Part shown: one piece after another, positions 25,327-32,739 of the stretch
Numbering within the stretch: position 1 is the first letter of the stretch
Layout: each line of letters opens with the position of its first letter
Assembly (NCBI GenBank): GCA_023480665.1
Contig: JAMCWR010000073.1
Span: 62,001 to 126,000 of the forward strand
Length of the DNA: 64,000 nucleotides
Source: Gammaproteobacteria bacterium
GTDB lineage: Bacteria; Pseudomonadota; Gammaproteobacteria; UBA9339
Reading direction: 5' to 3'
Made by a program: the position numbers and the translations under genes
Notes under the pieces: model-generated
Told to the model about the DNA's origin: nothing
Seen by the model: the letters and a program-made list of their open reading frames with translations, nothing else
Database searches by the model: none

Positions 25327-26334
25327 TTAGCGTTGTAACAATATTTTTTCTAGAGTTTTACTAAATGTGTTGCCAAACTTTTCATTCCAGGGCTTTTTAA
25401 TTACATAGCTAATTTGATACAAATTTGCTTTTGTGTTTGCTTTTAGTAAGTAGTCGTCGCTAGTGACAAGTTCATCCACAAGGCGCAATTCCTTAGCTCT
25501 GGTCCCATGCCAATATTCGCCAGTTGCAAGTGAATTAATATCAACGACGGGGCGGTTATCTGCAACAAAATTTTTAAAAAGCTCATGTGCTTCTTCAATT
25601 TCTTGTTGGAATTTTTTTCGGCCTTTATCGGTGATTTCACCAAAATATGAGACAGTGCGTTTAAAATCCCCGGCTGTAAATTGCTCAAAGTCGATATTGT
25701 ATTTTTTCAGTAAGCGATGAAAATTTGGCAGTTGAGCAAGGACGCCAATTGAGCCGATAATTGCAAATGGCGCGGCGATAATTCGATCAGCGACGCAAGC
25801 CATCATGTATCCACCGCTTGCTGCTACTTTATCAACTGCAGCGATTAACGGAATGCCGCGCTCGCGAATGCGTTTTAGTTGTGATGCGGCTAATCCATAG
25901 CTATGGATAACGCCACCAGGGCTTTCAATTTTAATTAATACCTCATCTTTTGGTGTTGCGACTGTTAAGATTGCTGTAATTTCTTCACGCAAGTTTTCAA
26001 CCGCTGATGCTTTTAAGTCACCAATAAAATCAAGCACAAAAATTCGGGGTAAATCTTGCTTCGAGCTTTTTTGGGCTTTTTGTTGTAATTTTTCTTTTTG
26101 CTTTTCTGACTTTTGCGCTGTTTTTAGAGCGGACTTAGATAATGTTTCGCTATTAAGCGCTTCCTTCATGCTTTGATATTTTTCATTTAATTTTGTAATT
26201 TCGATTTTTTCTTTAGGTTTAAATCTATTTTTTGTGGCAATTGCCGCGATAGTTATTATTATTAAAATAATCGCTATTGTTACAGTAGCAATCTTTAATA
26301 AAAAAAGCCCGTAAGCTGATAAGAAATTCATCAT
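25327..26334 (-). CDS. sohB: SohB-type inner-membrane serine peptidase (S49)
   Basis: A 335-residue membrane-anchored S49 peptidase. An N-terminal helix (residues about 5-31) precedes a Lys/Gln-rich coiled segment (about 50-95). The catalytic domain contains IESPGGVIHSYGLAASQL, the nucleophile Ser173 in VAASGGYMMA and the general-base Lys225 in AGDFKRTVSYFG. S49 proteases use this Ser-Lys dyad. It lies 23 bases downstream of bepA on the same strand, so the two form a proteolysis/envelope quality-control pair. Confidence 0.92.
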   Translation of the reverse strand: MMNFLSAYGLFLLKIATVTIAIILIIITIAAIATKNRFKPKEKIEITKLNEKYQSMKEALNSETLSKSALKTAQKSEKQKEKLQQKAQKSSKQDLPRIFVLDFIGDLKASAVENLREEITAILTVATPKDEVLIKIESPGGVIHSYGLAASQLKRIRERGIPLIAAVDKVAASGGYMMACVADRIIAAPFAIIGSIGVLAQLPNFHRLLKKYNIDFEQFTAGDFKRTVSYFGEITDKGRKKFQQEIEEAHELFKNFVADNRPVVDINSLATGEYWHGTRAKELRLVDELVTSDDYLLKANTKANLYQISYVIKKPWNEKFGNTFSKTLEKILLQR

Positions 26335-26357
26335 ATTAATCCATCCCCGTTTATAAA

Positions 26358-27836
26358 TTAAGAACTATGGTTATTATCGCTATTTTCTCGCAGCTCAATT
26401 TGCAGTTGCGACAATTTTGCGACAAGTACAGCTTTTTCATTCGTAGTTAAATTTGGCAATTTTAACGCTTGTTGTAATAAGAGTATAGCATTAGGATAAA
26501 GGCCAATCATTTCGAAGGCTTTTGCCCTTGCCTCATAGGCGTCAACTTTGTGGCCTGCTGCAGCAGCAGCCTTAGCGAGCAAAACATAAAGCTCAAGTTG
26601 ATCAGGTTTGCGTAGAATATTTTGTTTTAAGTATTGCATAGCAAGGAGTGGCTCGTTTGCGGCAAGCAAAGTTTCAGCATATTGGGTAGCTAGTGGCAGA
26701 TAGTTTTTTTGAGTAAGCGAAGCTTTTTTCAACTCAGCAATTGCAGCAGCATAATTTTTATTTTGCGTGTTAATTTTTGCGTCAGCTATTGTATATAAAA
26801 CTTCATTTGGGTCAGTTTTTATTAAGCTTGAAATTATTTGCGATGCTGCATTGTTCTGATTGTCTGCGCTTAGCGCAAGTGCATAGCCATATTTTAATGC
26901 GTCGATTTGTTTAGGTGATTTGGTAGCGTTACTATTTTTAAGTGCCGACTTAAAATAATTTAACGCATTAGAGCTAATCCGAAACATCATGAGCTGCGCG
27001 CGTGCCTTGATCAGATAGTATTTTAAACTACTTGATACATTTATTTTCGGCAATTCACTTGCTCGCGCTTTTGAATCAGCAATACGCTCACTGGTTACTG
27101 GGTGATCGGCGAGAAATGGTGGGATTTCTTCTTGGTAACTATATGTAATATGTTGCACAAAGGCGAAAAAATTTGGCATGGCGTCAGGATCAAAGCCAGA
27201 TGCATAGAGCGTGCGCATTCCAATGCGGTCAGCCTCGGCTTCATTTTCTCGCGTATAATTTATTTGATGTTGCGCAGAGCCGGCCATAGTTGCGATTGCA
27301 GCGCCGGTAGCTGCATTTGAAGCGCCATAACCTTTGGTAGTCATCCCAATTACAGCAGCTGCGAGTATCCCGGCAATTGTTGAAATAGTTGAACCTTGCG
27401 CTTGATCAATCATGCGCTCAATATGGTGTTGTGTGACGTGCGCAATTTCATGGGCCATTACTCCAGCTAATTCGCTTTCAGTGCGAGTTAATACGATTAG
27501 GCCACTATTTACTGCAACATATCCATCTGGGCCGGCAAATGCATTTATACCTGGATCAAGTACGACAAAAAAGTGAAAGCGTTTATTTTTTGCGCTAGTA
27601 TGGCTAACTAATCTTGCACCTAAGTTTTGGATGTAATCATTAATAATTGGGTCGTTTAAGATTATTACTTGGCTCTGAACAGCGCGCATAAACTCTTTAC
27701 CAAGCTTTTCGGACTCGCTAGGCGAAAGTACAGTGCTTGAATGTTCGCCAAGGTCGGGTAGCTGATAGCCAAGCGCGTCGGAAGCGCAAAAAACAAAGTT
27801 TAATAGCAGAAAAAAAATTATTAGCAATTTACGCAT
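26358..27836 (-). CDS. bepA: M48 metallopeptidase/TPR protein BepA
   Basis: A 492-residue periplasmic zinc protease-chaperone that helps assemble or degrade outer-membrane proteins such as LptD. A signal peptide (about 1-22) is followed by the M48 domain with HEIAH (His129-His133) and the downstream glutamate region ENEAEADRIGM. The C-terminal half (about 290-480) is a TPR superhelix. Length is normal for BepA/YfgC. sohB follows it on the same strand. Confidence 0.93.
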   Translation of the reverse strand: MRKLLIIFFLLLNFVFCASDALGYQLPDLGEHSSTVLSPSESEKLGKEFMRAVQSQVIILNDPIINDYIQNLGARLVSHTSAKNKRFHFFVVLDPGINAFAGPDGYVAVNSGLIVLTRTESELAGVMAHEIAHVTQHHIERMIDQAQGSTISTIAGILAAAVIGMTTKGYGASNAATGAAIATMAGSAQHQINYTRENEAEADRIGMRTLYASGFDPDAMPNFFAFVQHITYSYQEEIPPFLADHPVTSERIADSKARASELPKINVSSSLKYYLIKARAQLMMFRISSNALNYFKSALKNSNATKSPKQIDALKYGYALALSADNQNNAASQIISSLIKTDPNEVLYTIADAKINTQNKNYAAAIAELKKASLTQKNYLPLATQYAETLLAANEPLLAMQYLKQNILRKPDQLELYVLLAKAAAAAGHKVDAYEARAKAFEMIGLYPNAILLLQQALKLPNLTTNEKAVLVAKLSQLQIELRENSDNNHSS

Positions 27837-27944
27837 TATTTATTGTAACATATTGGAAGAAAATAAGTTTCAATATACTTATTTATTTTTGTAATTCAAG
27901 TTATAATTAAACTTTTAATATAATTAATAGATTAGGAAATCACT

Positions 27945-28997
27945 ATGCATAAGGTTATTTCATCATGGATTAATCGCTATTTATCAAATCCTGAGGCAAT
28001 TTGTATTATAGCCGGGTTTTTGTTAACAATATTATTCATTAATACCAATGGATTTATTGTTACGCCAGTACTTTCTTCGTTGATAATTGCGTATTTGCTT
28101 GCTGGGTTGGTAAAAAAACTTCAGGCAATACGTATACCACGAGCTTTGGCGGTTGACCTAGTTTTTCTAATATTTATCGGCTTTTTTGTGTTATTTTTAT
28201 TTTGGCTTTTGCCGTTACTTTGGCAGCAATTAGTATCGCTATTTAATCAAGTGCCGCATTTTATTGATCGCGGTCAAGTACTATTACTTAGTTTACAAGC
28301 ACGTTTTCCTGATTTAATTTCTACCGATCAATTAACACAAATTACTTCAAGTTTTAATACTTATCTTGGCAGCATTGGTAAATTTGTGTTTAATTTTTCT
28401 TTGGCGTCGATCACCAATATTTTTACAGTTGTAATTTATTTGGTTTTAATCCCATTGTTAGTATTTTTCTTTTTGCGGGATGGCGCGAATATTTTAGGTT
28501 GGTTTACTCAGTTTATGCCAAAACAACGTTTAGCTATACAACAAATGTGGGCAGACGTGCATAGCCAAATTGGTAGCTATATTCGTGGGCGCATTATTGA
28601 AATCATTATTGTATCGCTGGTGAGTTTTGTCTCTTTTGCCTTTATGGGGTTACCTTACGCAGCCTTGCTAAGTTTATTGGTGGGTTTATCTGTGGTGATT
28701 CCATATATTGGAATTGTAATTGTGACAATTCCCGTGGTAATTATTGCATTAATTCAGTGGGGGTTTACTGCACATTTTTTCTATTTATTGGCAATTTATG
28801 GGGTGATTGTTGTTTTAGATGCGAATGTTTTGGTGCCGCTTTTATTTTCACAAGCTATGAATTTACATCCCGTAGCAATTATTTTGGCAGTATTGGTTTT
28901 TGGGAATATAGGTGGTTTTTGGGGGATTTTTTTGGCTATCCCGTTATTGACTCTATTTAGCGCGCTAATAAAATTCTGGCCAAAGACCAAAGCTTAA
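27945..28997 (+). CDS. PerM/AI-2E-family membrane permease
   Basis: A 350-residue protein with about seven to eight predicted transmembrane helices and a soluble insert near residues 100-150. It matches the UPF0118/AI-2 exporter-like family seen as PerM in gammaproteobacteria (FFFLRDGANILGWFTQFMPKQ; VGLSVVIPYIGIVIV; NLHPVAIILAVLVFGNIGGFWGIFLAIPL). Transport substrate is uncertain in this family. An IS903-type MITE is inserted just after its stop. Confidence 0.9.
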   Translation: MHKVISSWINRYLSNPEAICIIAGFLLTILFINTNGFIVTPVLSSLIIAYLLAGLVKKLQAIRIPRALAVDLVFLIFIGFFVLFLFWLLPLLWQQLVSLFNQVPHFIDRGQVLLLSLQARFPDLISTDQLTQITSSFNTYLGSIGKFVFNFSLASITNIFTVVIYLVLIPLLVFFFLRDGANILGWFTQFMPKQRLAIQQMWADVHSQIGSYIRGRIIEIIIVSLVSFVSFAFMGLPYAALLSLLVGLSVVIPYIGIVIVTIPVVIIALIQWGFTAHFFYLLAIYGVIVVLDANVLVPLLFSQAMNLHPVAIILAVLVFGNIGGFWGIFLAIPLLTLFSALIKFWPKTKA

Positions 28998-29017
28998 AAA
29001 ACTTAACCAAATTTAAA

Positions 29018-29166
29018 GGCTTTGCTGAATAATTAAAAAAATTGTAGGTTGGGTTATTTTTTTTAACCCAACAAACCATTTTTAAAAGAATAACTATCTT
29101 ACATTTTATAAAAAATTTCGAAAAAACTTCAAATTTTCGTAATTTTTTTAATTGTTCAACAGAGCC
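29018..29166. mobile_element. MITE with IS903-group ends and an exact 9-bp target duplication, 149 bp
   Basis: Left end GGCTTTGCTGAATAATTAAA and right end (read inward) GGCTCTGTTGAACAATTAAA are 26-bp imperfect inverted repeats with three mismatches. The element is flanked on both sides by AAATTTAAA (29009-29017 and 29167-29175), a perfect 9-bp duplication. The left part contains GTAGGTTGGGT ... ACCCAAC, the same inner palindrome family as the MITE at 24471 and the element at 30134. No transposase. Confidence 0.92.
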
Positions 29167-29183
29167 AAATTTAAACATAAAAT

Positions 29184-29714
29184 TTAGTGGCTTTTGTCTG
29201 GCTCAATACCGCCATCAACATTTAACTCATCACAAAGACCAATAAACTCTTCACGAATACTATTCAGATTTGTTTCTGTTGGGATTTTTGCGGTCATTGA
29301 TAAATTAAATAATGCAGTATCAGTAATGTGCGATGTGGCGGTTTCTAGGTAAATATCTTCAAATGGAATATTTTGTTCGGTAAAAAAACTAAAAATTTCA
29401 TGGATAATAATGCTGTCGTCAATACCTACGACCTGAATATTATAAGGTATTGCGCTTGGTGTTGGGTTTTTTTGCTCAGTACGCTTTAATACGATTGTGG
29501 CATTTGATGATTCGCCAAATTCTTCCAATGCAGACTCTAATTTATCAACAGCGTTTCGATTCCCAGTCACAATAACCATGGTTGCTGATTCCGCGCCTAG
29601 TGTACTAAAGCGAAGCCGCATTATATTGCATTCATATTTTGTAATTAATTCAGTTAGAGAGGTTGTAACTAGATTTTGGTCATTCCCAAGCGCGATAATA
29701 TCGAGGTATTCCAT
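29184..29714 (-). CDS. gcvR: Glycine cleavage system regulator GcvR
   Basis: A 176-residue protein with two ACT domains, the structure of GcvR, which binds GcvA and represses the glycine cleavage operon when glycine is low. The first ACT domain (residues about 3-78) begins MEYLDIIALGNDQNLVTTSL; the second (about 92-165) has YNIQVVGIDDSIIIHEIFSFF. No DNA-binding domain is present, as expected. In E. coli gcvR lies next to dapA-bamC, and here the next gene (29851-30108) is a BamC-like lipoprotein in the divergent direction. Confidence 0.9.
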   Translation of the reverse strand: MEYLDIIALGNDQNLVTTSLTELITKYECNIMRLRFSTLGAESATMVIVTGNRNAVDKLESALEEFGESSNATIVLKRTEQKNPTPSAIPYNIQVVGIDDSIIIHEIFSFFTEQNIPFEDIYLETATSHITDTALFNLSMTAKIPTETNLNSIREEFIGLCDELNVDGGIEPDKSH

Positions 29715-29726
29715 AAGAACTCCAAT

Positions 29727-29785
29727 AAAACAATTAATAATTAATAATGAACAATTAATAATGGGTTGTCGCTTTGCGGTTTATA
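29727..29785. repeat. Short AT-rich repeat (AATTAATAATG type), copy 1
   Basis: Contains AATTAATAATG runs followed by TTGTCGCTTTGCGGTTTA. The same arrangement occurs at 30371-30415 and 30589-30640 with TTGTCGCTACGCGGGTTTTA. No gene; function unknown. Confidence 0.5.
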
Positions 29786-29850
29786 CATTAACATATTGCA
29801 ATTGTTTTGTAACTTTTTAATAATTTAAGCTTAAAAGTTTGAGGAGTAAT

Positions 29851-30108
29851 ATGCGTTATTTTAGATTAATTTTATTGTTAGGTAGTTGCATATTTTTGGT
29901 TTGTTGCAGCAACACTGCTTTGTATCAGCGCTTGGAAAGGTCTGATGCCTATAAAAAAACCCAAGATTTTGCAAAACCTATTGTAGTTCCGCCTGGATTA
30001 AGCTCTGGAGCAATTGAAGATTTTTATCCTGTGCCAGCCTTACCAAAGAACGCAAAAGGGAATAATGTTTCTATATTGCCACCGGGTAGCTCATTAGTTA
30101 AAGAGTAA
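29851..30108 (+). CDS. Short BamC-like lipoprotein (N-terminal region only)
   Basis: An 85-residue lipoprotein. ATG at 29851 follows GAGGAG at 29841-29846; a TTG upstream contains that ribosome site and is rejected. The lipobox LVCC places the lipid Cys near residue 18-19. The remainder (DAYKKTQDFAKPIVVPPGLSS; FYPVPALPK; ILPPGSSLV) follows the extended N-terminal lasso of BamC, the part that binds BamD. The two helix-grip domains of BamC are absent. Position beside gcvR, as in E. coli (gcvR-dapA-bamC), supports the assignment. It could serve as a minimal BamD partner in the outer-membrane assembly machine. Confidence 0.65.
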   Translation: MRYFRLILLLGSCIFLVCCSNTALYQRLERSDAYKKTQDFAKPIVVPPGLSSGAIEDFYPVPALPKNAKGNNVSILPPGSSLVKE

Positions 30109-30133
30109 AATTAAAAGAAGGTAGGGTAGCGGG

Positions 30134-30239
30134 GTAGGTTGGGTCAAGCGCGAGCGTAAGCGAGCGCGGACCCAACGTTTTTAAATAGAAATAAAAAAGA
30201 TGTTGGGTTCGCGCAAAAAGCGCGCTTAACCCAACCTAC
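30134..30239. repeat. Nested palindromic element (GTAGGTTGGGT family)
   Basis: Outer arms GTAGGTTGGGT and ACCCAACCTAC, inner arms GGACCCAAC and GTTGGGTTC, with GCGCGAGC-type GC-rich loops. It shares its arms with the interiors of the MITEs at 24471 and 29018 but lacks the IS903-type ends. It lies 32 bases upstream of tRNA-Ser. Confidence 0.75.
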
Positions 30240-30271
30240 CTACACTAGTGGTAGCAGTATATTTGAAGTGA

Positions 30272-30505
<234 letters not shown>

Positions 30506-30561
30506 GCAAAGCGAGCGGCCTGAGCGTTTTTTGCGAAGGCGAGCAACAGGATGTTGCGAGT

Positions 30562-30729
30562 AATCCCACCCTCTCCGCCAGATAAAAGCAATTAATAATG
30601 AATAATTAATAATTAATAATGTTTGTCGCTACGCGGGTTTTAAATTTAACTGTATAAGTAAAAAATTAGTAGATTTAGGCACTGCTGGGTTCGACAAAAT
30701 TGACACGGAAGTGACAATTTTGAACGCGA
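30562..30729 (+). repeat. Direct repeat with tRNA-Ser 3' fragment, copy 2
   Basis: Repeats the last 19 bases of tRNA-Ser including CCA, then the same ~145 bases of downstream sequence. No 5' half of a tRNA precedes it, so it is not a second tRNA gene. Such a displaced tRNA 3' end is typical of an attachment-site duplication or a tandem slip left by an integrase-type event. Confidence 0.88.
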
Positions 30730-30856
30730 ATGAAAGTTAAAAACAACACGTAATTAATTGATTTATAAACGATAAACTGTCATATTACATTGCAGCAATT
30801 GTTAGTTTTACGCAAAGCTGTCAGGGATAAATTTGATTAGGGATGTTGCACCTTTT

Positions 30857-32569
30857 CTACACTGACATTTCTATTGCTGGTGGCGGCGAAGCTAAGTTTG
30901 GGTTCGCTGTAGGAGCCAGTGGTTCTGATGCCTCAACAGCCTTGCTTTCTATTTCTAGGCAAAGCCCTGCTGCATCTGCACTCCGCATTTTTGCATATTT
31001 TTCTGACATAGAACTCATTGCTGCAGTAAAAAAATCATCAACGTTATCACCAATCATTTTTAATACTGTTGCTGGTGTCTCCATATTTGGTGCACAAGAT
31101 TGGAAAAATGAAAAGCAAGAAAGCAATATTGACCAGCAAGAGGGCTGTCTGGTTGTGAGTGCGGATAGCTGTGGATTTTCCTGCAAACTGGTTAAACCGG
31201 ATTTTAACGAGGTGTATTTTTCTAATAATTCTTTCAATTTTGCCTCCCATGTATTTTCACTCAAACTATCATTCCATGTTGAAAGTAGATGTAATGTTTC
31301 TGCAAAATCCTGCCAAATTTTTGGCAATTCTGTTTTGAGAATCAATTTGGCATTTTCGATTGCAGTCAGCACCTCACGACTGCCGCAACAAGCATAGAAT
31401 TCACAATATGCTTCATCTGGCCGTGTATTTTCATATTCAGACAATAAATCCATAGCACGGATAATCCGTCTGATAAATGGATTACTTGCTATTAATGTAT
31501 TTATTTTTAGTATGTTTTTCTTTAATAAACCAACACGTGTTTGCCACACGGCCAAAGTTTTTTGCTCTTCAATATCTTCTTGTTTGCGATCAATTTCTTC
31601 GGGCCTTAGTTTTGCGTGGCCTAAATACATTTTGAAAACATCTAGTATTAATGCATTCAACTCGACAGAGAACATGCGATAATTTAATGTATCAACCTTG
31701 CTTCTCAGAGTGTGCCAATCACTATCGATTCTTGCATTTCCGTGTGAAAGCCACTGTGGCTCTGCGTACAGTGCTGCAGTCAGATTACGGCATACAGTTT
31801 TGTCGCCGTATTCAGGGTCAATAAATGCTTTAATCATGCAGTCGAACTGTGTGATTTGATCAAATCGCATAAGTCTATGACATTCATTACGGCTGTTAAA
31901 TTGTATAATTTTACCAGACGGCATAGCTTTCCAATTAGAAAAAAAATCCGCGCAGATGGTGCCCCATTTCTTTTCGGAATTTTTTGCATCCACATTGGTT
32001 TGTGCCGCAAAATTAGCTCTTTGTTTTTCATCATCATCAATTAAAAAACATTGCGCATCTTGTATTCCTTCTTCCGTATAAAGTTGTTTTGCAACTTCAC
32101 CCTTGTTTTTTAGTGTTATTGGCATTCCTTCAAATTTTCTTTCTTTAGTGAATCGCCACGTCCGATTAGCATATATATTCACACAGTCAGCAATATCTAA
32201 AATTTTCAAAATATTTTCCGAATACGCGGCTTGTGTAAGTACATCTATCGGGTACCCATGTGTATGCAACAATTTTATTACACCAAGCATTAACGCGCTT
32301 GCAAAAACAGTGCAACCGCTTTCTTCACCATATGGTACAAGAATACCGAGGTTCACAACCGTTTGATGATAAAGTCGATATTGAGGATATTGATTCGCAA
32401 GTTGTGGAATAAATGATTCACCAACAGTTCCATCAATATCAACACACAAGCGAGATAAGTTTGCTTTAGAAACGCTTTTGGTTTCAGCAGGCGGGGTTGC
32501 TGCTTTAACTTCAATAACCGGCCCCATTGTAACACTTCCGCTCGCGCTTACGCTTGATGGTGTACTCAT
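30857..32569 (-). CDS. Unknown 570-residue protein with HAD-like N-terminal domain
   Basis: The first 40 residues are a Ser/Thr/Pro-rich, probably disordered leader. Residues about 41-210 carry HAD-phosphatase motifs in order: LCVDIDGTVG (Asp44, Asp46), IDVLTQAAYS (motif II threonine), KNKGEVAKQL (motif III lysine) and CFLIDDDEKQR (motif IV acids). The remaining ~350 residues are helical and unrecognised, ending in an Ala/Pro-rich tail. There is no signal peptide or membrane helix. The protein is likely a cytoplasmic or secreted hydrolase of unknown substrate. It sits between the tRNA-Ser repeats and an RND pump, a likely insertion region. A palindrome at 32649-32670 lies upstream. Confidence 0.6.
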   Translation of the reverse strand: MSTPSSVSASGSVTMGPVIEVKAATPPAETKSVSKANLSRLCVDIDGTVGESFIPQLANQYPQYRLYHQTVVNLGILVPYGEESGCTVFASALMLGVIKLLHTHGYPIDVLTQAAYSENILKILDIADCVNIYANRTWRFTKERKFEGMPITLKNKGEVAKQLYTEEGIQDAQCFLIDDDEKQRANFAAQTNVDAKNSEKKWGTICADFFSNWKAMPSGKIIQFNSRNECHRLMRFDQITQFDCMIKAFIDPEYGDKTVCRNLTAALYAEPQWLSHGNARIDSDWHTLRSKVDTLNYRMFSVELNALILDVFKMYLGHAKLRPEEIDRKQEDIEEQKTLAVWQTRVGLLKKNILKINTLIASNPFIRRIIRAMDLLSEYENTRPDEAYCEFYACCGSREVLTAIENAKLILKTELPKIWQDFAETLHLLSTWNDSLSENTWEAKLKELLEKYTSLKSGLTSLQENPQLSALTTRQPSCWSILLSCFSFFQSCAPNMETPATVLKMIGDNVDDFFTAAMSSMSEKYAKMRSADAAGLCLEIESKAVEASEPLAPTANPNLASPPPAIEMSV

Positions 32570-32648
32570 ACATTACCTCAGTTAGTTAAAAAATTAATAA
32601 AAGCCTTTTTGTTTGTCGATGGGCCATCCTAAATCCCGCGGTTAAAAT

Positions 32649-32670
32649 TTATTATGAGTGCTCATAATAA
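32649..32670. promoter_or_regulatory. 22-bp palindrome upstream of the HAD-like gene
   Basis: TTATTATGAG-TG-CTCATAATAA: 10-bp arms without mismatch. Read on the minus strand, TATAAT at 32670-32675 immediately precedes it, so it could be an operator at the transcription start of the gene ending at 30857. It lacks a T-run for termination of the RND operon. Confidence 0.4.
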
Positions 32671-32739
32671 TTATAAACGACAATAGTATAAATCATATTT
32701 ATTATGGTTTTCTTAACAAAATAAAATATTAGAATTGCG

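Noticed and set aside
30562-30582. Second tRNA-Ser gene
   Set aside because: Only the last 19 bases plus CCA are present; no acceptor 5' strand, D arm or anticodon arm precedes them.
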